Origin: Hirudo medicinalis
Taxonomy: Eukaryota > Annelida > Clitellata > Hirudinida > Hirudinidae
Direction of reading: 5' to 3'
Assembly (NCBI GenBank): GCA_011800805.1
Contig: MPNW01000140.1
Span: forward strand, 48,138-112,137
Length of the DNA: 64,000 nucleotides
Position 1 is the first letter of the stretch, and every line of letters starts with the position of its first letter. The notes under the pieces were generated by a model, which worked only from the letters and a program-made list of their open reading frames with translations, had not been told where the DNA came from and did no database searches. The position numbers and the translations under genes were made by a program. Shown here in pieces: positions 21,501-32,100 of this stretch.

Positions 21501-22597
21501 AATATATTGATTTAATTAGTTGTTATTGCTGTTAATTAATTATCAGTGTGGGCAAACCCCTCACTGGTTCACACAATATGCAATGCGAAAAACAAGCAAA
21601 ATCAAAAGAAAAAAAGCAACAAATATGTTAGACTTCTTAACTACAAAGTCAATAGTTGCAGACCAAGTCTCCTTAAAAATTGTGAGATTATTTGAGCTGT
21701 CTCATTATTATAACCTCTCATTGGATCACACAATACGAATAATAATAATAGTAACATAATTACTAATATAATATAATTAATAATAATAGTTAATTTGTAA
21801 GGCGCCATGTGCATAGCGTCAGAGGCGCCTTGTGTTTTCGTTGTCCTGGCTTCATGTTGTTTATCAGAATTATCACTGCTATTATCTTGACACACTTAGG
21901 CTCTATGCAGTTGGAGGGAGAGATGGAAGTTCATGCCTAAGATCAGTGGAGTGCTTTGACCCTCATACTAACAAATGGACTCTTTGTTGTCCCATGTCTA
22001 AAAGGAGAGGAGGAGTTGGAGTAGCAGCCTGTAATGGCTTTTTGTATGCAGTTGGAGGCCATGATGCCCCTGCCAGTAATCCTAGGTCAAGCAGGTTTGA
22101 CTGTGTGGAAAGGTGAGTAGTATATACAAGTATCATTTTTTAAAGACAGATTTTTAATGCCATTCAAGCTCTTAGCTTTTATATCAAGGAACTTTCTAAC
22201 AGCTACTGGCATCTACATTTCTTATTTTAGATATGACCCAAAAACTGACAACTGGACCATTATAGCTCCTATCAACTCTCCCAGGGATGCAGTGGCTGTG
22301 TGTCTTCTTGGAGACAAGCTCTTTGCTGTAGGTGGCTGTAATGGACAGCAATACCTGAGTGATGTTGAGTGCTATGATCCTCAGAACAATTCTTGGAGCC
22401 CGGTAAGATGTATTAAGTTATAATAATTTTATCAATTATATAATTTATTAGGGAATTATTTTTAAAATATTGAGCTTGTGATCATAATTTATTAACAGGT
22501 TAAGCCTCTCTGCATTGGAAGAGCAGGTGCTTGTGTTGTACATCTGAACAATAAGAACATCAACCGATCCCCAGACACCCTAGGTTCCATCAGCTGA
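18530..22597 (+). CDS. KLHL4/5: Kelch-like BTB-BACK-Kelch protein, KLHL1/4/5 group
   Basis: Exons 18530..18625, 18773..18959, 19136..19332, 19476..19688, 20205..20394, 20597..20821, 21274..21436, 21900..22112, 22231..22402 and 22499..22597 give 584 residues ending at TGA 22595-22597. The BTB domain ([20 protein letters not shown], residues about 33-140) is followed by a BACK domain (about 145-250). Six Kelch repeats follow from about 285 to 570, with GG pairs in motifs such as [16 protein letters not shown] and [12 protein letters not shown]. The blade sequences match the KLHL1/4/5 group best. Such proteins bridge a Cullin-3 ubiquitin ligase to substrates or bind actin. The long N-terminal extension of vertebrate KLHL4/5 is absent. 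The TGA is followed directly by CTA and by a long open frame (next entry). Two SINE copies sit in introns 4 and 6. Confidence 0.93.
19851..20045 (+). mobile_element. tRNA-derived SINE, copy A
   Basis: The best preserved member of a five-copy family. A box-A-like TTGGCCGAATGGG and a box-B-like GTGTTCACAACCC lie about 50 bases apart, as in a Leu/Ser-type tRNA. A body with GATCGATTAAAAAAGTACC follows, then an end with CACTCAAAAGATCGG and TAAATAC. It sits in KLHL intron 4. Confidence 0.7.
20937..21108 (+). mobile_element. tRNA-derived SINE, copy B
   Basis: Same order of blocks as copy A: TTGGCTGAATGGG, GTGTTCGCAACCC, GATCGATTAAAAAGTGCC and CAATCAAAAGATCAG. The box-B core TTCGCAACCC is the closest to a tRNA T-loop among the five copies. 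It lies in KLHL intron 6. Confidence 0.7.
21765..21845 (-). mobile_element. 5'-truncated LINE 3' end, second copy
   Basis: AATAATAATAG, then TTAATTTGTAAGGCGCC and GCATAGCGTCAGAGGCGCC, match the 11515-11615 copy. The flank GTCCTGGCTTCATG matches the reverse complement of the LINE end near 36575-36600. It is antisense within KLHL intron 7. Confidence 0.55.
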
Positions 22598-24646
22598 CTA
22601 TCGGCCTGTGGGTCGTGTAGCGGGAGGGGTCAAGAGAATGCCTATCATGGAAAATCTTTTCTGATTGATCAAGAAGAAAATGACTTTCTTGATCCTCAAT
22701 GGTGCCCCTGCTACATTGACAGAGAAGAGATGCCTTTCAAAGATGCCCAGACAAGCACTGACCCAGATTTTGCTTCTTCTTTCATTCCAGCTATTAGTCA
22801 ACCGTTGAGATTCCAGAACATTCATCTATTCCACTTTAGGAAACTTCTTGAGTGTGATGCTAAAAAAATGAATGATTCTTCGGGTGTGATTGTTGAATTG
22901 AATGAGAAAGTTTCTTCTCTATGTGATCGCATTAACTGCCACCTCTGTGCCCAGCCTTTGAGTCCTTTGAAATCAACCAATGAACCAAGGCTTGTACCTA
23001 CATTTGCAGAGCTGAAGGCAGCCTTTGCAGTGAATCTATGTGAAAAAGTCTTTAATAATAGCTATCAAAATAAACATTTGGGGAAGGAGTCAAACAGACT
23101 TGCAAATATTCTTCCATATGGGAGACCAATGTCAACATTTGAGATGAGAGATCTTGAAGATTTCCAATTGTTTCCTCCAGGGGATGAGTGCATTCCAGAT
23201 TACCATAAACATGAGAAGAGAATGTGTACATCACTCATGGAGACAACCCTTGACATCCCTATGAGTTACCAAAGATGTGACAAAGTCATTCTAAAAGAAA
23301 AGGGAGTGTTGGATTGTCTTAGTAAACTCCATTTTGATAAACGTGTCATAGCGCAAAGCTGCAGTCCCCATTCTAATAATTTAATTGCAGATAGGTTCTC
23401 AATTTTCAATCCTTGCTATGAAAGCACAACTCCTCCAGATGAAAAAGAGACAGATCCATCTTTAGTTAGATTTTCTAAAGCTGTTAAATTCTTGCATCTT
23501 TCCTCCCATGAGCGACCATTCTTTTCTGTTTCTAATGAGCATTTTCATAAAGTTGCAGTAAAGCTTAAAAGCAGAAGCTCATCTTTTAGTGGTGAGAAAT
23601 CTGCTTCTTTCAATTCACCTGGCAAAATGCCTCCTCCTCTTCCCTCCAGGAACAAATACAATGTGAAATCATTTGATTTAGTTTCTCCTTTTTCAGGCTC
23701 CAAAGACTCCAATGTCATTAGTTGTCCTTTAAATCCCATGCAGTCGAGCATCAAAGTGGGTCATCTTCACAAAAAAGACCCAAAGAACAGAATTTCTTGG
23801 TCTGGCTCTCCTAGTATTGTTGCTATGAAACCTGATGTCATTCCTTCTCTTCCTGTGAGACCAAACTCAATATCTGATGCAAATGAAGAATTCTATTCTG
23901 TTAGACAATGGTGCCACAAGTTTCCTGAAAGGTCCACGAGCGGAAAATCTGCCGCAGAAAAAATGTTCACATCGTCGAGATTGTCTGCTGACTTCTCTGG
24001 GCAAGTTATCTATGAGCGAGATGAGGGCAATGAGGAAGGAAAGAATAGTGATGAAGTATGTGATCCTGATAGGGCAAATGTGGAAGAGAATGTCTATTGG
24101 GAACTGGAGAACCAATGCAAAGAAAATTCTGAAAATACAGAAGGCACAGTAAAATCAGATCTTTCCTGTTGTTCTATGAACAATTCCAAAAGCTTTTCAG
24201 ACTTTGTTCTGGGAAAGAGTCAAACTTTGACAGAAAATGCTGCAGGGGATTATGGCCAATCCAACTGCTATGAAGATATTCAATTTTCAGAGAAGAATGT
24301 TTCTCTTTCCAACAGAGACTTATATAATGTTCCCTTCAAGAAACTGAGCAAGACAACTACAGTCAAGAGTTATGTCAGTTTAACATCAAAGGAGAAGAGG
24401 CCAAACCCTCTGCTAAAAAATTTGAATGCAGCCACTTCTTGTGAAACAAAGTTGACCTCCTTAAGCAATAATTCTGTTCCATCATCTGTTAGGAAAATCT
24501 CATCAAAGAAGCTGCAGGCAAAGCCAATTGTTCCTGAAAAGCCGAAAAAATTGAGGGATTCATCTGGCCAAAGGAGGCAGAGGTGTCCAACACCACCAAG
24601 GTTATCACCTAATGGTCTTTCCATAGAAGACATTGTCCAGATATGA
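22598..24646 (+). CDS. In-frame C-terminal extension behind the KLHL UGA
   Basis: From the codon after the KLHL TGA (22595-22597) the same frame is open for 682 codons to TGA 24644-24646, without an intron. The first ATG is only at 22730. An open frame this long is not expected by chance in DNA this AT-rich. The first six bases of the junction, TGA CTA, match the known leaky readthrough context. The extension has no domain I recognise. It is Ser/Lys/Pro-rich and likely disordered, with an early CHLC pair, an SH3-ligand-like PPPLPSR (about 23630-23652), several Tyr motifs (ENVYWEL, NCYEDIQF, DLYNVPF), and a Pro/Arg-rich end with PTPPRLSP, finishing in DIVQI. Drosophila kelch is the classical precedent for a UGA between a Kelch ORF and a long tail ORF. 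A separate downstream gene or a spliced bypass of the UGA remain possible. Confidence 0.75.
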   Translation, partial: LSACGSCSGRGQENAYHGKSFLIDQEENDFLDPQWCPCYIDREEMPFKDAQTSTDPDFASSFIPAISQPLRFQNIHLFHFRKLLECDAKKMNDSSGVIVELNEKVSSLCDRINCHLCAQPLSPLKSTNEPRLVPTFAELKAAFAVNLCEKVFNNSYQNKHLGKESNRLANILPYGRPMSTFEMRDLEDFQLFPPGDECIPDYHKHEKRMCTSLMETTLDIPMSYQRCDKVILKEKGVLDCLSKLHFDKRVIAQSCSPHSNNLIADRFSIFNPCYESTTPPDEKETDPSLVRFSKAVKFLHLSSHERPFFSVSNEHFHKVAVKLKSRSSSFSGEKSASFNSPGKMPPPLPSRNKYNVKSFDLVSPFSGSKDSNVISCPLNPMQSSIKVGHLHKKDPKNRISWSGSPSIVAMKPDVIPSLPVRPNSISDANEEFYSVRQWCHKFPERSTSGKSAAEKMFTSSRLSADFSGQVIYERDEGNEEGKNSDEVCDPDRANVEENVYWELENQCKENSENTEGTVKSDLSCCSMNNSKSFSDFVLGKSQTLTENAAGDYGQSNCYEDIQFSEKNVSLSNRDLYNVPFKKLSKTTTVKSYVSLTSKEKRPNPLLKNLNAATSCETKLTSLSNNSVPSSVRKISSKKLQAKPIVPEKPKKLRDSSGQRRQRCPTPPRLSPNGLSIEDIVQI

Positions 24647-26175
24647 TGATTGTCATTTACACATGTACTTATTTCTATCATTGTTACACTTAAGAGATTT
24701 TTAAAATATTAAATATTACATTTTTGAGAATGTTATTCATGGAAAATAAATCAATTCTCTTTTTGTAATACGCTTTGTCAATACAGTGATACTTTTCTTT
24801 TGCATGTTCTTTGTCTGATAAAAAGATTGACATGCTCTTTTTATAAACCTTTTATTTTGGATTTTTTTATTGTATATAATCAATAAACAATGAAGAATCA
24901 AACTGTAAAAGGGCAGTCGTAAGAGACATTCTTCTGTGTACCTGTACCTTTTCTAGGAATAGTTCTTTTTTTACCTCTTATGCTTGGATTGGTAGCTTTT
25001 TATTTTAACTCTTCATCAGCAATAAGCAGCAACACATAGCTAGAGTTTATATTTTTATTGCATTGTTGCGTTAATTTATTTTTCAGGTTACTACTGTAGC
25101 CTTCTCAACAATTCCACTTTAGAATGATCATTAATTAGTCTTCATAATAATCATTATAGTTATCGTATACTTTAATCTTACAATCCAATCCTTAATTTTT
25201 ATCATCATGATATATCGTGTGGTATTTTTCATTCTAAATTTTTTTATTCGAATATGCAAATTGGCCATTGCTTCCATCAAATTTTGATCAATTTTAATTT
25301 GTCATTTTTTTTGAATTTTTGCTAGTTCCTTTATTCAAATATTTGTTGTGCTTTTTAAAGCTTTTGACATGTTTTCAATATTCACCTCACTTCTTTTCAT
25401 TCTTGTTACAGTTGATGCACCTGATCGGTTCTTGGCTATTGCTATCTTGGCTATCTTTGTAATACATGGCCCTTGGACTTAAGTGCATCAATAACTTATC
25501 AGAGGGTTGCATATTAAAAATTACTTTGGCATTGCTGTCATTCCTGGCTAAAATTATTGATTCACTTATTGGACATTTTCTTGATTGTTTTGAGGTGTAT
25601 CAATATGATGTGCATTTTGCTAGTTCTGTTACAGGATTTCTGAAAAACTAGTCGGGATACATTAATGTTGCATTCCCTGCCTGTGATCAAATCATTTTAG
25701 AGATATCTTGAATTTATTCATTTCGTGATTGAGAATAAGTTTTAGGTTTACGAGAGGCTCTACCTGCCGTGTTGCGTTATTCGAAATATTTTTGACGAAA
25801 TCAGTAAGTGTTCACCTCCAATATTGGTTTTGGGATTCCACAAAATTTTCTATTTGGTCTTTATTGTGTTAATGTGTTCTTGATGAGTTGCTCGCTAATT
25901 TCGTCAGTGTAAGTGACGTTACAAGTACATCAAACCTTTCAACTTTGTTTTAGGTTGTGGTAAACATTTCACCTAATCTGTGTTGTCTTGGAAACAGATA
26001 CTAACTTGGCAGGAGCGACCGTATAAAATGTTCCTGCTGTCTTCAGCAGTCATGCTGGCTGCGGGGTTTCTAAAGACCTAGGGTCTAGGGAGATACTATC
26101 ACATCTCGGCAGATTTCATTTTCGATAAAAGATTGAAGTCCATAAAGTAATTTGTGGGAATCGGAGGAATCTACG
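24647..26175. other. Intergenic spacer, promoter side of WD-repeat gene
   Basis: AT-rich spacer after the KLHL-extension stop, with an AATAAA near 24746 and others soon after that could serve as polyadenylation signals. The last 500 bases before 26176 are less AT-rich and should hold the WD-repeat gene promoter and 5' untranslated region. No other gene was recognised. Confidence 0.5.
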
Positions 26176-29100
26176 ATGTCAGACAGGGAAACTAAAAAGC
26201 TTCAGATACCCATAACAGGAGGAGAAATGAAGTTGTTAAAGAAGCTATCGATTTTCACTAAATGTGATTTATTTACTAAAAATAAGCAGATGTTGGTTAG
26301 AAAGAATAGATACAGGTCAACAAGACCGAACTCGACCGATTGCGTGCTGGAAGAACCTCAAGCAGACGACAAAGGAGACCAAGTGTTTTGCGGTGATCGT
26401 GCTTCGTTATGCAACATTGAAGCATCGAGTCTGAAATTGTGTTCTCTCATTAAGAAAAGCCCAACCTTAACAGGATTGGAACCAAGATCTGTTATGATGA
26501 AGATGATTGAAACAAACGAGGAGGAACTTTTGGCAATGGAATCTGATCCCACGAGTACCAAAGTGATTCATTGTTTTTAAATAAGTTACATATTCCTTTA
26601 CAAATCCGCCGTTAAAGTCTCTCTTGAGAGATGGAACTACTTATTTCCTCCCTAAATTGATTTTTAAATTTGTAATCTACATATCTTGAATTCATCTACA
26701 TATCTTGAATATAATTATATTTAATGTCAATTAAGGAGTGGTTTAACTTTATTGTGATGAGATCAGGTCGAAGAACGATTTACATTGAGAATGCTGGATA
26801 ATCTGAAAACTGAATTTAAAGCTCGCTCAGAGCATGAAATAGGATTGAAAGATTTCAAAGTAATATTAAGGCAAAATTGCTCTGAAATATTTACAAAAGT
26901 AAATTACACTTACTCTATTTTTAGATGTTTTAAATTTAATGCCTTTAAAAATATCCTTTTTTTTTATATATTGTTTATAGTTAATAAATTTTGCTAAAAA
27001 AGTTACTTTTCTCCACAATGCTGATAGCTAAAATATAATATCTACAAAAATTTGCTAACCTAACCCATTACAGGAAAGAGACATGGAGACATTTTTTCAA
27101 AGGATTGATTGCTTTTCTGATGGCTTTATTACCTTGGATGCTTTGTGCAGTTACATGCAACTCATATGCTCAAAAAGCTTTTACATCAAAGATAAAGAAA
27201 AAGAAATGTTCTTCAAGTTACCCGCCAAATGCGTCACCTCTCCACATAGGGAGGATGTCTTGAGGGCTGTGCAATTGTGGAAAGATCCTGTTCAACACTG
27301 TCTTAGTGAGTCATTTGCCTGCTGTAGCAAAGATGGAGTCTTAAGCTTCTGGTCAATGGCTGGGCCAAAGTTGAAGAAATCCAAATGCCTAGTTGTAAGA
27401 ACATGTTGAATATAAAATATTCATTTTTGAGTATAAATTACCAAGTATAAAACACACGAGTATAAAATAATTTACTTTTTTTTAAAAACTTTATTGAACC
27501 TCAAGAGCATAACAAAGAGCACATACATAAATGACAAAACAGTTCAAAGGGATCATAAAAAAAAAACAAATAAAATTCTCAATAACAGACATAAAAAGGG
27601 ATATAATGGATATATAGGGGATTATGAGCGACAATCTGTAAAAACTCAGATTTTTTAGTTCTTCAAAATATAGTTTTATAAACAGTTTAAGGGTATTAGC
27701 AAATTTATGGTCATACTTAAACACCCATCCCTAACAAATCCATTCCTGTAATGAACTTTGCAATCATCAATGATTGTACTACCCATGTTAATACAATTTT
27801 CTCTTCATACATATACATGAATTAACAGTTTAGGCATTTATTGATCCATAAATATTAAGTACATTGCTAGAAATAAAGGTATTAACAGCTGAAAGTAGTG
27901 GGAAAATGTAAAATAGCAGTAATAAACCTTTTATGAAGTACATGCAAGGGAAGAAATTTGGAAGGGTAAGTGGTTGCCCATGCAATATTGCAATATGCTG
28001 GGTATGGGTAGATTGTGGAATAGTAAGCTATTGTTACAATCCTGGCCTCGGTCTCCAATATTCTTATTCGGCAAATAATCACACAGGGATTGTTATGCAA
28101 TAACTGGTTTATTGCTTAAGTGTGGTATTAGCGGATAATACCATTTACTTGTGAACTGAATGTTTACTGAACAAAACCAAATATGAATTCTTTGACTGAG
28201 CCCCATCGTTTTGTTAAAATGTTATAATAATTTTATTTCCCACAAAATGACTTATTCTGGTGATTAGATATCCTGGAAGACGCATAATTGATATGCAGAG
28301 ACTTATTTGACTGACCATCAATGATCAAACTCATGTGCTAGGCTTAATTATATTACAATTATTTCTATTATCATTAATTCAAGCTGTTCCAGAATTTATA
28401 TCTTAGTTGATGCTTCACGTATGTAGCTTTGATGACGATAACCACAATATTTATTAGCCTCCTAACACATTGAAGCAGAAGTGGGTAACAGACTTTGCTG
28501 TCATGTTTGAATTCTACAAAATCATCATCTCTACTGGGTACAATTCAATCCATTTTACATTTTTATTTGTATCATTTATATATTAATATTAAGGTATTCG
28601 CATTTTTCAAGTGGATTGATCATTTAATGATTCATTTGTTTTGATAATTCTTCAAGTGATAGAGAACTTCAATTTTATGATTCATTCTCACTTGAGGCAT
28701 GCTGTCAAATTTCTGGGTTTTCCAGCATACCATTGCAGATTGATTACTGGTATGTACTAATATACAAACACATTCTCTTCAGCCACTCACAAATTTGCTT
28801 CTTTTCAAGTTACATGGGTGCTGACAGCTGTATAATATCATTTGGTGATTTGGAAGGGTGTGTCAGCATCTTGATCTTAACCACGGTTAGAGATAGTCTG
28901 AGGTAAGAGGATGTTGGTGTCATTAATAGTGATGATAAAAATAATGTCTATGCCCATTTTGTGGCATTGAATGAATGTGCAACAATCTTTCATTGATTTT
29001 ATGAATTAAGGCACTAAAAATGTACTTTTTAACAAATCCTTTTGCCAAAAGTCAGTGGAGAATCAGGAGGTTGGCTGAAAATTCATGAATTCCTATCATT

Positions 29101-32100
29101 ATTAATATGTGCAAATATATTTGTACATTTCACACTTGCACATGATTTTCATCTTGACCTCACCAATAACAACAAAGATCTTCTATCTCACGTCAAAAGC
29201 AATCTATGACATTGATGTTGAACAACTAAATAATTAACTAGTAATTATAATACTCATAATCATAATTACAAATACGTATTATTCTAGCTCATGGAAAAGA
29301 GGGGTTAAGGATTCCGGAATTCCAACTGTATCCATAGGTAAGGTTGTAACTCCTCCCTACGTTCGGTTCTGCAGATGGAAAGCACATCAGGACTGGGTGC
29401 AACAGGTGCTTGCAATAACCTCGTTAATGGGACCCTTAATTAACATGAACTTCATTGTTATCTTAACCCACAATGGTTAATGGAATGGGATGCATTCCTG
29501 CATACAGCAAATATGGCAACAGTCGCAATGTATCGTGTTTGCAAATACAACCCAGCTTGCATAGCCAAGGAGCGCTATTTTTATTATAGATGTCACTATA
29601 TACATGTTTGATCAATTAAAACGTGTGCTTAACAACCTATTCATGTATAAGGCAACCAAAAGATTGACTGAATATAAATACAAGTAATTTTAAACTACCC
29701 AAGTGTATTTTTACCTCAATTTCTTTTTTTGCTTTGCTTTGTTAAGGAGTTTGCTCATATCTTTTCTTTTGCTATAAATGCCAATAGCTATAGTAATAAT
29801 ATTGATATTAATTTAATGATGATAATATGACATGTTGAATGTTAATTAATGGTCATCACTAATGGTGAAGCCTTGGTGTGCAGGTCAGATATAGTCCTGA
29901 ACTGAGACAATTGATCTCCTGCTCTGCAAATGAAAAAACAGCTTTAGTCATAGGTGAAATTGTGATAATATTCATGATAACAGTTGGTGACTATTTCATA
30001 TAAACAATTCAAGGCTGTATCGAAGATAAATCACAAACTGACCAGACACCAAAACGAGACTCTATCAAATCTCAGAGAATTAGGTCAACATCTGTGAAGG
30101 GAGCATCCTCCGATCTTTTGGATCCCAAGATTAGGCCAAGATCGGATGAGACAGCCTTCAGCATTTGTAAGGGAGTAAAGTGTTTTGACACATCAAGGAT
30201 CAGGAATTACATTGTTACTGCCGGTTGGATTAAATAATTAATATATTTGTAATTAAGACCATTTGTTATTAAAATGTGATATATTGTTATATATGTTACT
30301 TATGTATAACCCAAATTTTTTTGCAGGTATGAATTTAAAAGTTATTGTGTTTAGTATTAAAAAAAATAAATAATAATGATAACGATAGCGATAACGGGGA
30401 CCATGATGATGTTGATAATAATAATAATAAAGTTCATTTGTATAGCCTCAAACTTGGAGGGGTTTTTTTGCACACGTAACGTTTATTATAATGATGTTGG
30501 CATGTTAAATTTCACGAAAGGTCTGGACAGAAATGTGAGGATCTGGAACCCATACATGCCAGGAAAGCCCATTTCTATTTTAAAGGCCCATGAAGCTCCT
30601 GTCATTTATATTTATGTCTCAGACGAGGAAGAAAAAGTGTTCACCATCTCTTTGGATAAATGCATCTTTGTTAGTGGTGTTATTTAGATTTGTTGATAAA
30701 TAGGCCAATGATGAGGATGAATTAGATGAGTAACGAAGTCTCTCTTATGATATAAGATTTTTGTATTCATTTTTAGTATTCATAATTTAACTTTAATTAA
30801 TTGTTAATTTCTATGAATAATAATCATATCATCAGAGGCACTTTTTTAGCTAATCATTTTCAAATTAATAAAAATAATGCGATTAATATTTTATTTGCTT
30901 GTAAACATTTACAGTTAGGCATGTATTACGTTATATAAAGCAGGTATGGGACCTATTAAACCACTGCTCCTTGTTGTCATGCCGACCAAGGAGCCATAGG
31001 ATTCCTGGAAGCATACAGGCCTGCCACTATTTTCAGGGTAGCAGGAGTCTCCTCATCATTAGCGAAACCCTGAACTTAATCCAACAGAAGAATATATCAG
31101 TGTTAACTTTTGACTGCTTTTATGTGTTCCTGAAACATTCATTTTATTTATATAATTATTTATAAATTTAATTTCATCATCAGTGCTTCTACAGCCACTT
31201 AATACTTCTAATCAAACATCAATATTTCTAATGTAATTTTTTTTTTATTTGTAAAGGCCAGCAAGCAAAACCGATGGTATTTTATCTCACGGAGGTCCTA
31301 TTCAGGCCACCATTTACAATCACTTATGCAAGCAGCTTATAACTGCCTCTGAGTCATCAGTGAGTCAAATTCTTATTAATATTTTTGTCAGACTCCAAAG
31401 GTTTGAACCATAATATTTTTAAAAGTGATAATCCTACCTCAGTGATAGGAAGCAGTTTATTAAACTAGGTGAGAGTTCCACTAATCTCTTCTCACTAGAT
31501 GTTGGAGTCCCCCAAGGGTCTGTACTTGGACCCATTCTTTTCACGACTTACACATCTCCAATTGGTGACCTGATCTCTAACTTTGNATTATCATTATCAT
31601 TATCATTATCACTATTATTATCATTATCATTATCATTATCGTTATCGTTATCGTTATCGTTATCGTTATCGTTATCGTTATCGTTATCGTTACCGTTACC
31701 GTTACCGTTACCGTCACCGTTACCGTTACCGTCACCGTTACCGTTACCGTTACCGTTATCGTTATCGTTATCGTTATCGTTATCATTATCATTATTATTA
31801 TTATTATGTTGTTATTATTTTATTTTCAGATGATTAAAATATGGGATATTCACAGAGGCTCTAAACTGTTTCAATTCGATGCCTCCAGGGATGGCCATTC
31901 CATAACTTGCATGTTGTTCGATGATACCTGCAGGAGGTATCAACATCACTATCATCATCATTGCCATCACAACCATCATTGTCAATTTGTGTGCAGATTA
32001 TTCACAGGAGGGAGTGAGGGCTCCATCCACATATGGAATTACAACAATGGGGAACTTCTTAAAACTCTTTCACCAGGTTTTAACCTATGATCTCAATATA

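Noticed and set aside
22584..22700. A short intron skipping the KLHL TGA (possible GTTCCA donor at 22584).
   Set aside because: The nearest in-phase acceptors would give an intron under about 40 bases and lack a pyrimidine tract. Kept only as an alternative to readthrough.
22730..24646. The long ORF as an independent gene starting at ATG 22730.
   Set aside because: The same frame is open upstream through 22598 to the KLHL TGA, with coding-like content and no room for a promoter. Readthrough extension is preferred, though a separate gene is not excluded.
31577..31837. Long ORFs with YRYR or ITVTVT repeats.
   Set aside because: Pure translation of a hexanucleotide microsatellite on both strands.
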